Of a stretch of DNA of 64,000 nucleotides, positions 7,569-15,802 are shown piece after piece. Numbering within the stretch: the first letter of the stretch is position 1; each line of letters starts with the position of its first letter. The notes under the pieces were generated by a model, which saw only the letters and a program-made list of their open reading frames with translations, was not told the origin of the DNA and did not search any database. Location of the stretch: positions 1 to 64,000 of the forward strand of contig NZ_FRAF01000009.1 in NCBI RefSeq assembly GCF_900142255.1. Reading direction: 5' to 3'. The position numbers and the translations under genes are program-made. This stretch comes from Alicyclobacillus tolerans. GTDB lineage: Bacteria; Bacillota; Bacilli; Alicyclobacillales; Alicyclobacillaceae.

Positions 7569-8699
7569 TTGCGTGTCATGAAAGTCATTGTGCGGCGTTT
7601 GGCGATGAAATTGCGTCAGCCATTTGTAACCTCTTATGGTGTGGAACAAGAAAAAGATGTACTGCTATTGGAAGTTCAAACGGAAACACCGAAGAGCGGG
7701 TTTGCAGAATGTGTGGCTATGCCCTCTCCTTATTACAATGAAGAGACAACAGAAACGGCCTTGTATATAATCAGTAAATTTCTAATACCGCTGATATGGC
7801 GGATGGAGTGGCAAAGCCGCGAAGATTTGTGGACTACCCGCTTTGCCTTTCGTTCTGTTCGTCATCACGAGATGGCCAAGGCTGCTTTGGAAATGGCTGT
7901 ATGGGATGCATTTGCAGCAGAGTATCAACAACCCATATCCCAATTGCTGGGTGGTGTGAAGAAGGAAATTCCAGTAGGGATTAGTGTGGGGATTGAAACT
8001 TCGTTGTCTCACCTGTTAAAACAGGTAGGGAACTATGTGGAACAAGGATATCAGCGTGTCAAATTGAAAATTCAACCTGGTTGGGATTATGTTCCTCTCC
8101 AAGCGCTTCGAAGTGCATTCCCGCGATTACAGTTACTTGCCGACGCGAATAGTGCCTATCGGTTAGAGGATGCAGAACAACTGAAGCAATTGGATTCCTT
8201 GGGGCTTGTCATGATAGAGCAGCCGTTAGAACCGGATGATATACTTCACCATGCGCAACTGCAGGCAAAATTAGACACTCCTATTTGTTTGGATGAAAGT
8301 ATTCGGAGTGCCAGTGATGTAAAAAAAGCGGCAGAAATGGGTGCCTGTAAAGTGATCAATTTAAAACCTGGGCGAGTGGGTGGATTTGCTGAATCTATAG
8401 AGATTCACAATATCTGTGTAGATAATGGACTTGAGCTTTGGTGCGGGGGAATGTTCGAAACCGGGATCGGGCGCTTGCATAATATTGCCTTGACCTCTTT
8501 GCCGGGATTCACTCTGCCGGGCGATACATCACCGAGTGACCGTTATTTTGAACGAGATATTATCAATCCGCCTGTAGTGTTTTCACGTCCAGGATTTTTA
8601 TCTGTCGATCCGTTAGTTGGTGTTCAAGAGCGGATAGATTGGTCTGAAATCGAGCGCTCGCAGGTTTCGAAGTATGTGTTTGAACGTCCTGAAATTTGA
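7569..8699 (+). CDS. menC: Enolase-superfamily o-succinylbenzoate synthase / N-acylamino acid racemase
   Basis: The 376-residue protein has the muconate-lactonizing subgroup layout. The acid-base pair is K-x-K in RVKLKIQPG. Metal ligands occur in LLADANSAY, MIEQPLEPDD and CLDESIRS, followed by the second catalytic lysine in VINLKPGRVGG. It would dehydrate SHCHC to o-succinylbenzoate in menaquinone synthesis. Firmicute members of this clade often also, or instead, racemise N-succinylamino acids, and no other men gene is nearby, so the symbol is tentative. TTG 7569 is chosen because GGTGGAG lies 7 bp upstream. Confidence 0.8.
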   Translation: MRVMKVIVRRLAMKLRQPFVTSYGVEQEKDVLLLEVQTETPKSGFAECVAMPSPYYNEETTETALYIISKFLIPLIWRMEWQSREDLWTTRFAFRSVRHHEMAKAALEMAVWDAFAAEYQQPISQLLGGVKKEIPVGISVGIETSLSHLLKQVGNYVEQGYQRVKLKIQPGWDYVPLQALRSAFPRLQLLADANSAYRLEDAEQLKQLDSLGLVMIEQPLEPDDILHHAQLQAKLDTPICLDESIRSASDVKKAAEMGACKVINLKPGRVGGFAESIEIHNICVDNGLELWCGGMFETGIGRLHNIALTSLPGFTLPGDTSPSDRYFERDIINPPVVFSRPGFLSVDPLVGVQERIDWSEIERSQVSKYVFERPEI

Positions 8700-8738
8700 C
8701 TTCGCTAGACTTGTTTGTCATCCATCCTCAATTGAAAG

Positions 8739-8782
8739 GTCACCAGCCTTCCCATTTTATGAGTCGATTGGAGGCTGGTGAC
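8739..8782. terminator. Inverted repeat between convergent menC and katA
   Basis: An 11-bp perfect stem (GTCACCAGCCT at 8739-8749, AGGCTGGTGAC at 8772-8782) spans a 22-nt loop between two convergent genes. There is no strong T-run on either side, so a bidirectional terminator is likely by position but not certain. Confidence 0.45.
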
Positions 8783-8836
8783 TGGTTATCAATCTAAGTG
8801 TGACAGGAACGACACCTGCCGTTGAGTTTGGTCAGT

Positions 8837-10297
8837 TTAATCTTGAAGATCAGTTGGGGCTGCTTCTGCTAGATGAAGTGCCTCGGCAATACGTTGTCCG
8901 TACTCTTGGTCAGCCTTGTAAAAATGTCCAATCTGACGAAGTTGAATGTTTTTTTGTGCTTGACCCAGCGATGCGGCAATATTGTCAATTAAATCGGTTT
9001 TTTCGCTTTCTGGTAACAGGCGGTACAAATCTCCAGCTTGAGTATAAAACTGGTTTTGTGGATAAGCGTACGATCCGCTCAAACCCTGTAAGGACAAGCC
9101 TGGTTCGCTAGCTGCTGGGTCTTGTTTGGGACCGTGAAAACTGTTCGGCTCGTAGTAAACAGAATCTCCGCCATTACCGTCTACACGCATGGCACCGTCG
9201 CGCTGGTAGTTTGTTACAGGTGACAGAGGACGATTCACTGGCAATTGCGTATGATTGATGCCGAGTCGGTAACGATGGGCATCTGCATAAGCAAAGAGCC
9301 GCCCTTGTAACATTTTGTCTGGAGAAAAAGTAATTCCAGGAACTACATTGGCTGGTGAGAAAGCTGCTTGTTCAATTTGAGCGAAGTAATTATCTGGATT
9401 GCGGTTCAACACAATCCGTCCCACAGGGATTAAAGGATAATCTTTTTGGGATATGGTTTGAGTGACATCAAAAACATCAAAGCGATAGTTTCTGGCTTCG
9501 TCGAATGGAATGATTTGTACCCATACAGACCATTCAGGGTATTCTTTGCGTTGAATGGATTCGAACAAATCGCGTGTAGAATAATCCGGATCTTCTCCCG
9601 CTAATTGTACAGCTTCATGGCGTCGCCAATTCTCGATACCTTGTTCTGTACGGATATGATATTTAACCCAAACACCCTGTCCAGCCTCATTAACCCATTG
9701 AAAAGTATGACTTCCATATCCATGCATGTGTCTATAGGTTCGAGGAGTACCGCGATTGCTGAAGAGAATGGTTACTTGATGGATGGATTCTGGTGACAGT
9801 GACCAAAAATCCCATATAGCATCAGGATTCTTGCAATTCGTCACAGGATGGCGCTTTTGTGAATGAATAAAGTCTGGGAATTTTAGTGGATCTCGAATAA
9901 AGAAAACCGGTGTGTTGTTACCAACGAGATCATAATTACCTTCTTCTGTATAAAATTTAATGGCAAATCCACGGGGATCCCGTTCAGTGTCAGCAGAACC
10001 TTTCTCTCCAGCCACAGTGGAGAAACGAATCAAGACAGGAGTGCGTTTGCCAACTGTGGAGAGAAATTTTGCTCGGGTAAACTCTGATACATCATGAGTA
10101 ACCTCAAAATATCCAAAAGCACCTGCCCCTTTTGCGTGGACGACTCTTTCAGGAATTCTTTCACGGTTAAAAGCAGCCAATTTCTCAATAAGATGAACGT
10201 CTTGCATGAGGATAGGACCTTGGTAGCCTGCGGTTTGCGAATTTTGATTGTCAGCCACGGGGGAACCAGTTGCAGTTGTTAGTCTATTTTCGCTCAA
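8837..10297 (-). CDS. katA: Monofunctional haem catalase
   Basis: The 486-residue protein is a small-subunit catalase that converts hydrogen peroxide to water and oxygen. The distal His is His54 in [16 protein letters not shown], the distal Asn lies in [15 protein letters not shown], and the proximal haem tyrosine is in [14 protein letters not shown] near residue 340. Length matches clade 3 catalases. Start TTG 10297 follows AAAGAGGTG, and the family N-terminus fits. A -35/-10 promoter with a perfect dyad over the -10 lies directly upstream (10319-10357), suggesting peroxide control by a PerR-type repressor. Confidence 0.95.
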   Translation of the reverse strand: MSENRLTTATGSPVADNQNSQTAGYQGPILMQDVHLIEKLAAFNRERIPERVVHAKGAGAFGYFEVTHDVSEFTRAKFLSTVGKRTPVLIRFSTVAGEKGSADTERDPRGFAIKFYTEEGNYDLVGNNTPVFFIRDPLKFPDFIHSQKRHPVTNCKNPDAIWDFWSLSPESIHQVTILFSNRGTPRTYRHMHGYGSHTFQWVNEAGQGVWVKYHIRTEQGIENWRRHEAVQLAGEDPDYSTRDLFESIQRKEYPEWSVWVQIIPFDEARNYRFDVFDVTQTISQKDYPLIPVGRIVLNRNPDNYFAQIEQAAFSPANVVPGITFSPDKMLQGRLFAYADAHRYRLGINHTQLPVNRPLSPVTNYQRDGAMRVDGNGGDSVYYEPNSFHGPKQDPAASEPGLSLQGLSGSYAYPQNQFYTQAGDLYRLLPESEKTDLIDNIAASLGQAQKNIQLRQIGHFYKADQEYGQRIAEALHLAEAAPTDLQD

Positions 10298-10318
10298 TTC
10301 AAACACCTCTTTATATGA

Positions 10319-10337
10319 ATTTAAACTAAGTTTAAAT
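10319..10337. promoter_or_regulatory. 9-1-9 perfect dyad, PerR/Fur-type operator candidate
   Basis: ATTTAAACT-A-AGTTTAAAT is a perfect inverted repeat with a one-base spacer, the geometry of Fur-family boxes. It covers the predicted -10 element of katA. Base identity differs from the B. subtilis PerR box, so the regulator is inferred from position and gene function. Confidence 0.5.
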
Positions 10338-10357
10338 CTATAGATTTTTAGTGTCAA
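10329..10357 (-). promoter_or_regulatory. katA promoter, sigma-A type
   Basis: On the minus strand TTGACA (10352-10357) is a perfect -35. A 17-bp spacer leads to TAAACT (10329-10334), a four-of-six -10. The start point falls about 25 nt before the TTG start of katA. Confidence 0.6.
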
Positions 10358-10470
10358 GTTAAAAATCCCATGAGGCTATGACGATGAAAGGACAAAATTT
10401 TTAGTCTCAAATAAAAACATTGTTTATAATCTAAGATGACGCTTTCAAAATAGATGAGAGGAGAGTGAAG

Positions 10471-11781
10471 TTGTTGCGTCGGACTCGTTATCGATGGGTC
10501 ATAATATTTCTTTTATTTTTTATCACAGTGGTCAACTATATTGACCGTTCAGCAGCATCGTATGCTGCATCTGATTTCATCAAGGAATTTCATATCAATG
10601 CAGCGGTTCTTGGTGGGGTTCTTGGAGTCTTTTCTATTGGTTATATGATCACGACATTTTTTGGCGGAATTTGGGTTGATAGGGCGGGAGCCCGTTGGGT
10701 CTTGACCATCTCATCGATTGTTTGGTCCATTGCCATGGGATGGACGGGATTGGCGACCTCTTTGACGACCCTGTATCTCGCCCGTTGGTTGCTTGGGTTA
10801 GCGGAAGGTCCAAATTTTCCAGCCATGAATCGGGCAGTCGGAGATTGGCTTTCCAAACGGGAGCGAGCTATAGCGTTGTCTAATTCGCTTGTGGCTGTTC
10901 CTATAGCTTTGGCCATTGGTGCTCCTATTGTTACGCAGCTGCTGATTCATACTTCCTGGCGTACGACTTTTATTATTCTTGGTATCGTCGGTCTGATTTG
11001 GGTACCAGTCTGGTTTCTCTTATTCCGTGATTTTCCCGAACACAGTCGACGAGTGAATCGTTTGGAATTAGAACATATCCGTGATGGGGAGCAAGTGAAA
11101 AGCGGATCGGAAAAAGAAATGCGTAAACAACAGAGGCAAAGCGTCAAGGGGATTTGGAAATTTTTATTAACCAATCCCACGCTACTTGCCAATGATTGGG
11201 CCTTTTTTGTCTTTGGGTATTATCTCTTCTTCTTTATGACCTGGTTGCCACAATATTTAGGCAGAGTGTATCACTTAAAGCTGGGGAGTATTGGGCTATT
11301 TGCTATTTTGCCATGGTCATTGGCTGCAATACTCCTCTATGGATTAGGTTATCTGTCCGACCGAGTACTGAAAAAAACAGGTAGTTTGCGCAAGGCTCGC
11401 AGCCATCCAATTTGGATTTCTCAGTTGCTAGCCGCCATTTGTATTTTGCCGATTATTTACACACATACACTGTGGGTAGCCATCTTGTTTATCTCTTTGG
11501 CGGTTGGGTTTGGTATGAGTTCTAATTCCACTTTTTATGCCATTAATGTTGACGTAGCTGCTGAACGCACAGGTACGGCTTTGGGTGTCATGGATACCTT
11601 TTTTGCTATATCTGGTTTTGTAGCGCCTTGGATTACAGGTGTTGTCGTACATGCGACCGGACACTTTACCGATGCTTTCTGGTTACTTTTTATTCTTGCC
11701 CTCACTTCGGTATTGGCGGTTCTTCTTTTCCATCACCCTGATAAACAAAAGACGCTGAAAGAACGTAGTGAATTGAATTAA
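10471..11781 (+). CDS. MFS transporter, anion:cation symporter family
   Basis: The 436-residue protein has about twelve membrane helices. Its N-terminus (VVNYIDRSAAS) and the loop after helix 2 (GGIWVDRAGARWV, the MFS signature) match the ACS family, which takes up organic anions such as hexarates, hexuronates or phthalates. LARWLLGLAEGPNFPA in helix 4 is also typical of this family. TTG 10471 is preferred because AGGAG lies 7 bp upstream; GTG 10465 overlaps the site too closely. A TATAAT at 10425-10430 could serve as -10, with a poor -35. Substrate unknown. Confidence 0.85.
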   Translation: MLRRTRYRWVIIFLLFFITVVNYIDRSAASYAASDFIKEFHINAAVLGGVLGVFSIGYMITTFFGGIWVDRAGARWVLTISSIVWSIAMGWTGLATSLTTLYLARWLLGLAEGPNFPAMNRAVGDWLSKRERAIALSNSLVAVPIALAIGAPIVTQLLIHTSWRTTFIILGIVGLIWVPVWFLLFRDFPEHSRRVNRLELEHIRDGEQVKSGSEKEMRKQQRQSVKGIWKFLLTNPTLLANDWAFFVFGYYLFFFMTWLPQYLGRVYHLKLGSIGLFAILPWSLAAILLYGLGYLSDRVLKKTGSLRKARSHPIWISQLLAAICILPIIYTHTLWVAILFISLAVGFGMSSNSTFYAINVDVAAERTGTALGVMDTFFAISGFVAPWITGVVVHATGHFTDAFWLLFILALTSVLAVLLFHHPDKQKTLKERSELN

Positions 11782-11784
11782 AAA

Positions 11785-11810
11785 ACAAAGGGGCTGAAAA
11801 GCCCCTTTGT
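11785..11810. terminator. Bidirectional terminator
   Basis: A perfect 11-bp stem (ACAAAGGGGCT/AGCCCCTTTGT, GAAA loop) lies between convergent genes. The minus-strand side continues into six Ts, a strong intrinsic terminator for the 11831-12800 genes. The plus-strand tail is weaker. Confidence 0.85.
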
Positions 11811-11830
11811 CAAAATATGCAAGTCTTATG

Positions 11831-12133
11831 TTATTCTGCGTCGTCTTCGCTTTCGTCAAGCAAATCTTCATTGTAGGCATCTACAACTTTTTGCCATTCT
11901 TCATCGGATTCAATATCTGCCAAGACCATTTGGTCGCCATCTTCGCCATCTATACGGAAGATAACGCCTTCTTCCAAATCTTCGTCAACAGGGAGCAATA
12001 CCGCGTAGTCTCTACCGTCTACGGTTAGCACTTCACCCAGAATAAAATTGTGCTCTACGCCATCCTCGTCTTCAAGGACAATGATTTCTTCATCCAATTC
12101 GTGTTCATGGTCATGTTGATGTTCGTCAGCCAT
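11831..12133 (-). CDS. DUF1292 protein (YrzB-like)
   Basis: This 100-residue acidic protein matches DUF1292: EEIIVLEDEDGVEHNF, then DGRDYAVLLPVDE, then a C-terminal SDEEWQKVVDAYNE. An unusual His/Asp stretch (HQHDHEHE) follows the start. ATG 12133 has AGGA at 7 bp; longer in-frame starts lack a site. The family is widespread in Firmicutes and its role is unknown. It is the last gene of a minus-strand group that ends at the terminator 11785-11810. Confidence 0.85.
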   Translation of the reverse strand: MADEHQHDHEHELDEEIIVLEDEDGVEHNFILGEVLTVDGRDYAVLLPVDEDLEEGVIFRIDGEDGDQMVLADIESDEEWQKVVDAYNEDLLDESEDDAE

Positions 12134-12198
12134 TATCATCCTACTTTCTGCCTTAAGGCAATTAACTGCTGTAGAATACCATTTGCTTTCTGAAATCG

Positions 12199-12579
12199 TC
12201 AATCTTTCTTAAATGTATACGGCTCTGTAAGTGGACGAGCCATCTGTTTTCCAATTTGCTCCAGAAGATTTTCCACATTTTCGGCTGATTTTTGTAATAA
12301 GACAGCTTCTGGTTCGCTATCCAACTCCTGTTTTACAGATTCCAATGTTTTGAGCATATTTGCCATATGAATAGCTGGAACTCCACGTGCTTGCAACTCA
12401 GCTATTTGTTCCGTCAAGTCTTGAAACTGTTGAAGTAACTTACGAGCTTTGGGATTGTTCTGCAGCTTGGCTTCTGCTTCTTGATATGCTTTCACTTCAT
12501 CAGATTCCAAAATCGCATCTGCTAATTCTTCAGTTAAACTGAGAAGTTCCACCATATCTACAGGTTTTGGAGAGTTCAT
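12199..12579 (-). CDS. YlbF/YmcA/YheA-family helical protein
   Basis: The 126-residue protein is almost all helical and charged, with the YlbF-family pattern of two long helices. These include ESDEVKAYQEAEAKLQNNPK and LLQQFQDLTEQIAELQARG. In B. subtilis YlbF and YmcA join YaaT in the Y-complex, which affects RNase Y processing, competence and sporulation. This copy lacks the CxxC tail of YlbF/YmcA and is nearer in size to YheA, so function is not assigned. No clear ribosome site precedes ATG 12579, and the next gene upstream ends 5 bp away, suggesting coupled translation. Confidence 0.7.
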   Translation of the reverse strand: MNSPKPVDMVELLSLTEELADAILESDEVKAYQEAEAKLQNNPKARKLLQQFQDLTEQIAELQARGVPAIHMANMLKTLESVKQELDSEPEAVLLQKSAENVENLLEQIGKQMARPLTEPYTFKKD

Positions 12580-12584
12580 CGCAT

Positions 12585-12800
12585 TTATTCGCCTATCTTT
12601 ACATGGTGATCGTGCAATTCGTTATATTGCTTAAAAGGCGCGGTAGGTTTATTTTCAATAACATCTCCCACTATGCCGAGCAATATAGCCAAAACAACCA
12701 GCACGCTCAGAACAATATAAGAATGTGCCAGAAGACCAACCAGCACGGCTGCAAACATTGCTGAAAAAATGAGATATCGCAAACGGCGTGTTTTTTGCAT
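12585..12800 (-). CDS. Small two-helix membrane protein
   Basis: The 71-residue product begins MQKTRRLRY and then has two hydrophobic segments (about residues 9-25 and 29-46) followed by a hydrophilic His-containing tail. I do not recognise a named family. ATG 12800 lies 10 bp after GGAGG. It is the first of three tightly spaced minus-strand genes (6 and 65 bp gaps) and starts just after a terminator. Confidence 0.6.
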   Translation of the reverse strand: MQKTRRLRYLIFSAMFAAVLVGLLAHSYIVLSVLVVLAILLGIVGDVIENKPTAPFKQYNELHDHHVKIGE

Positions 12801-12916
12801 AGGATTTGCTTCCTCCCATACTACCCTGATTTCAGATCTCTTATGCTTTTGACCTAGCAAATGACTTTCCATTTAAAGAACAATATCAAAAAGAGATTGT
12901 GTGATTCAAATTTGGT

Positions 12917-12956
12917 GAAAAAAAGGATGCGACAAATAGAATTTTGTCTCATCCTT
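12917..12956 (-). terminator. Intrinsic terminator of the DUF3055 gene
   Basis: Minus strand: AAGGATGAGACAAA pairs with TTTGTCGCATCCTT (one mismatch), loop of six, followed by seven Ts. It separates the DUF3055 gene from the 12800 gene. Confidence 0.85.
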
Positions 12957-12993
12957 AGAGTAACAGAAAAATGGCTTGTCCGGTAATCTTTTT

Positions 12994-13269
12994 TTAGACA
13001 GAAAGACGTCCGGAAAGAAAATTCGCGAGGGAATAAGCTTCATGGGTGTCAATATCAAACAATTCCACCAATAGTTCAGGGTCTTCAGCTTCATTTGCGT
13101 CTAAAATAGCTATTCTCCGCGTTTGAAGACAAGCCACTAATTTTTTGCCATAAAAATGTGCGGTGCGAGTGATAACAAAATCAAGACGGTCTTTTTCCCC
13201 TATATATCCAACGTATCGAGTTTCAGTGGATTCAAGTTCTTCATACATCAAAGCGTCATCCTGCACCAA
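12994..13269 (-). CDS. DUF3055 protein
   Basis: This 91-residue protein matches DUF3055 of Firmicutes: RYVGYIGEKDRLDFVI, then a conserved HFYGKKLVACLQTRRIAIL strand block, then LAEAYSLANFLS-like C-terminus (EAYSLANFLSGRL). The role of the family is unknown. TTG 13269 lies 7 bp after AAGGAGG, the best site in the region. It has its own terminator at 12917-12956. Confidence 0.8.
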   Translation of the reverse strand: MVQDDALMYEELESTETRYVGYIGEKDRLDFVITRTAHFYGKKLVACLQTRRIAILDANEAEDPELLVELFDIDTHEAYSLANFLSGRLSV

Positions 13270-13286
13270 GTGAAAGCCTCCTTATG

Positions 13287-13428
13287 GCGGGCTAGATGAG
13301 GTTTCTCAAAAAATAGGACTTTGAAATCTTTGAGCGATTTCATGAAATTTCTTATGAAACCTCGGCAAATCAGAAAAGTTTTGAACATTGACTATTCTTT
13401 ACTGAAATAAGTCGTATCCCAAGCCCGC
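13287..13428 (-). other. Nested inverted repeats upstream of the DUF3055 gene
   Basis: An outer pair GCGGGCT (13287-13293) and AGCCCGC (13422-13428) encloses an inner pair GAGGTTTC (13298-13305) and GAAACCTC (13356-13363). In the transcript this could fold into a long two-tier stem before the ribosome site of the 13269 gene. The arms are short and distant, so chance is possible. Confidence 0.3.
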
Positions 13429-13466
13429 TTCTAGGAACACTCAGCAAACGGAGTTGATGACCTGTA

Positions 13467-13949
13467 TTAAAATTTGTCAGGTAAACGACCGTGACTTGGC
13501 ACATTCTCCTGTTCATTCAGCCATTGCAACTCTTGAACCGCTTTTAAAAAAGCCTGCCTGTCACGAGCATCCAGTGCAGCATCAATTTTTTCTTGCAACA
13601 TTAGACGTTTTCTGTGACGTTCGGAAATTTCTTTTAAAACCTGTGTCACTTCTTCAGGAACAGGCAATTCCGGAAGATTGACAAATAAGTAGAGTGTCTG
13701 TTTGCTTGGCAAAAAAGTTTGCAGATGTTTCAAAATATCATCGGGATTGCTTGACTTTTGTAGCTTTCCGTTGTCTGGAATCCAAGCAATCATGCCATGC
13801 CGTCCTAAAATCAAGAGTGGAACATTTTGTAAAATAATTTGTGTGGGTTCTATCTGTTGAAAGTATTGACTGAGTATATCCACCACGGGTTCAGCGCCGT
13901 TTGGCAACAATTTTGATTTTAGCTGGAGCAACTCGTCTTGAGGAATCAT
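13467..13949 (-). CDS. Uncharacterised protein with IDEAL-like C-terminal motif
   Basis: The 160-residue protein is mixed alpha/beta. Its last 45 residues contain KIDAALDARDRQAFLKAVQE, which resembles the IDEAL helical motif found at the C-terminus of Firmicute proteins such as YpiB. The first 110 residues match nothing I recognise. ATG 13949 follows AAGGAG at 8 bp. Function is not assigned. Confidence 0.6.
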   Translation of the reverse strand: MIPQDELLQLKSKLLPNGAEPVVDILSQYFQQIEPTQIILQNVPLLILGRHGMIAWIPDNGKLQKSSNPDDILKHLQTFLPSKQTLYLFVNLPELPVPEEVTQVLKEISERHRKRLMLQEKIDAALDARDRQAFLKAVQELQWLNEQENVPSHGRLPDKF

Positions 13950-14207
13950 ATCAATCACTCCTTACAACAGAAGTCGCTGTGACATTTTTTTATTGTATGA
14001 TTCAGACTCATCCCATTGCTGGGCAAACGACGTATGCATGTAGATTGGGTGGTCTTTATTCTAACAAAAAGTCGCGGAATAAAGAAGAGAGAAGAAAAAT
14101 TGGAAATCAGATTCTTCTGAATTCCGTTTGGAATATCCACCATATCCATGAATCGCCAGAGAAAAGTAGCGCTAAGGCGGTCATACTACCTGCAGGAGGG
14201 AGAGGCC

Positions 14208-14390
14208 GTGAGGGACTGGGTCTATTTTGCTGGGCTTTACGATTCAAAGTTTGAAGCGTATTGCGCAGTGATGTGGGTAGAAGCCGATGAGCGCATTCGT
14301 GGTACAAAGCGGCCCGGCGAAGTTCAAGTTTATCAAACGAAGCGTGGTAAATACGGTGTCCGATTTCGCGAAGAAGGCGCAACCTTTTAA
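14208..14390 (+). CDS. Small hypothetical protein, 60 residues
   Basis: GTG 14208 lies 7 bp after AGGAGGG, and a strong terminator follows 47 bp after the stop, so this is likely a real monocistronic gene. The product is compact and aromatic (RDWVYFAGLYDSKFEAYCAV), with a basic TKRGKYGVRFRE end. I do not recognise the family. An in-frame ATG at 14148 would add 20 residues but has no ribosome site. Confidence 0.6.
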   Translation: MRDWVYFAGLYDSKFEAYCAVMWVEADERIRGTKRPGEVQVYQTKRGKYGVRFREEGATF

Positions 14391-14436
14391 GGCTGTCTTT
14401 GCAATGGCAGTACCACGATTTCCTTCCTGGAAAACT

Positions 14437-14492
14437 GAGCGGGTATTCGAAGAGTCTAACCGAATGACTCTCGAACTAACCCGCTCTTTTGT
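14437..14492 (+). terminator. Intrinsic terminator after the 60-residue gene
   Basis: GAGCGGGT (14437-14444) pairs with ACCCGCTC (14479-14486). Inside it TCGAAGAGTC pairs with GACTCTCGA, and TTTTGTTT follows. Confidence 0.85.
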
Positions 14493-14530
14493 TTGATATC
14501 AGTTGGCAATCATAATCTATTGTGGAACGT

Positions 14531-14566
14531 GAAAAAACCTCCAACTTTTGGTCATCAGGTTGGAGG
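14531..14566 (-). terminator. Intrinsic terminator of the YgaP-like gene
   Basis: On the minus strand CCTCCAAC and GTTGGAGG form an 8-bp stem with a 13-nt loop, followed by six Ts. It serves the gene ending at 14607. Confidence 0.8.
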
Positions 14567-14606
14567 AGATTTTTCAGGTCAATGTTCCTCAAAATCCTCA
14601 TTCAGT

Positions 14607-14981
14607 TTAGGAAAGCCAAGTTTCACTATATGTTCCTTGATGTTGATGGTCTTCCCGAGAATGAGAAGCATTTTGATATTGAGTGCGATCGCGATTTTGT
14701 TTTGTTTCTTGATGTTGTTGGTTGCCTTTATCGGTATTTTGTGCTTGGCTGGAGGTTGTAGCTTGAGCATTGGCTGACTGAGACGGCTCTTGAAACAAGC
14801 GATCGGCAACGTGCATCAAAGGGCACCAGCCCAGCACGCCTTCCGCAACCTTCATTGCCCCAATCGAAGCTGCTACAGTACTCATCATTCCTCTTTTGCG
14901 TCCACCAGATGCTGCGGCCAGAGTAATGATTCCAGCCACCATACGCGAGTAACGGCTGGGTATGGATAGATTCTGCTGCAT
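14607..14981 (-). CDS. DUF2892 (YgaP-like) membrane protein with Q/N-rich tail
   Basis: The first 70 residues of this 124-residue protein fit the DUF2892 membrane domain: MQQNLSIPSRYSRMVAGIIT, a second hydrophobic segment, then GWCPLMHVADRLF, equivalent to the family's GxCPLY. The last 55 residues are an unusual hydrophilic tail rich in Gln, Asn, Ser, Thr and His. ATG 14981 follows GGAGGG at 7 bp. In YgaP this domain is fused to a rhodanese; here no partner domain is present. Function unknown. Confidence 0.75.
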   Translation of the reverse strand: MQQNLSIPSRYSRMVAGIITLAAASGGRKRGMMSTVAASIGAMKVAEGVLGWCPLMHVADRLFQEPSQSANAQATTSSQAQNTDKGNQQHQETKQNRDRTQYQNASHSREDHQHQGTYSETWLS

Positions 14982-15112
14982 AGTCGTCCCTCCACACAAT
15001 TGAATTTTGTCCTTTTGTAATGTGCTCTTTTTGTGGACGATCTATCAATAAAGCGTTTTGAAAAATTGGATTGATTTGGATAGCTAATAGTCATGTCATC
15101 GTTTAAAGATTT

Positions 15113-15129
15113 TTTGACTTTGACTGACC
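15113..15129 (+). promoter_or_regulatory. CtsR-like heptad repeat before clpP
   Basis: TTTGACT-TTG-ACTGACC has two heptads ten bases apart, resembling the CtsR operator (TTTGACC-nTn-TTTGACC on this strand) with three mismatches. It directly abuts the -35 of clpP. CtsR represses clp genes in most Firmicutes. Confidence 0.45.
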
Positions 15130-15158
15130 TTGACGAAAAACAATTTTCCTGTCATACT
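15130..15158 (+). promoter_or_regulatory. clpP promoter, sigma-A type
   Basis: TTGACG (15130-15135), 17-bp spacer, CATACT (15153-15158). The predicted start is about 55 bp before the clpP ATG. Confidence 0.55.
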
Positions 15159-15220
15159 GAATGCCGAGCAAGAAAAAAGTCGAAGCTAAAATTCAGTGAG
15201 GACCTAAGGAGGTTCGAGTC

Positions 15221-15802
15221 ATGAGCCTAATTCCATACGTCATTGAACAGACCAGTCGGGGTGAGCGAAGTTACGATATCTATTCTCGGCTGCTAAAAGA
15301 CCGTATTATATTGCTCGGAAGCCCCATTGATGCGGATGTTGCTAATTCCATTGTCGCTCAACTGCTCTTTTTAGCGGCGGACGATCCGGAAAAAGACATT
15401 CATATGTACATTAACAGCCCAGGTGGTTCTGTGACGGCTGGACTAGCTATATTTGATACCATGCAGCATATTAAACCGGACGTCTCCACTATGTGTGTGG
15501 GGATGGCGGCCAGTATGGGTGCAGTTCTTTTGGCAGCAGGTGCAAAAGGCAAACGATACGCCCTGCCCAATTCTGAGGTGATGATTCACCAACCGCTGGG
15601 CGGAGCCCGTGGTCAAGCTTCGGATATCAAAATTCACGCAGAACATATTCTTAAAACAAGACAGCGTCTCAATCAAATTTTGGCCGAACGGACTGGTCAA
15701 CCTCTGTCTGTTATTGAGAAAGATACAGATAGGGACAATTTTTTAAGTGCTGAAGAAGCTAAAGCATACGGATTGATTGACGAAGTGGTTGTGCGTAAAT
15801 GA
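15221..15802 (+). CDS. clpP: ATP-dependent Clp protease proteolytic subunit
   Basis: The 193-residue protein is a standard-length ClpP. The catalytic triad is visible as Ser98 (GMAASMGA), His123 (MIHQPLGG) and Asp172 (DTDRDNF). The oxyanion loop [11 protein letters not shown] precedes it. It forms the tetradecameric protease chamber used with ClpX/ClpC for protein quality control, competence and sporulation. Start ATG 15221 has AAGGAGG 9 bp upstream. A CtsR-like site overlaps the promoter zone, and the next gene starts within the clpP stop codon. Confidence 0.97.
   Translation: MSLIPYVIEQTSRGERSYDIYSRLLKDRIILLGSPIDADVANSIVAQLLFLAADDPEKDIHMYINSPGGSVTAGLAIFDTMQHIKPDVSTMCVGMAASMGAVLLAAGAKGKRYALPNSEVMIHQPLGGARGQASDIKIHAEHILKTRQRLNQILAERTGQPLSVIEKDTDRDNFLSAEEAKAYGLIDEVVVRK

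Noticed and set aside
8800-9111. 103-codon plus-strand frame opposite katA
   Set aside because: It lies antisense to the conserved catalase C-terminus, has no ribosome site and no recognisable sequence.
14054-14084. CTTTATTC/GAATAAAG inverted pair in the 13950-14207 gap
   Set aside because: Eight AT-rich base pairs with a 15-base loop are weak. Nothing else in this gap looks functional beyond the ribosome site of the 14208 gene.
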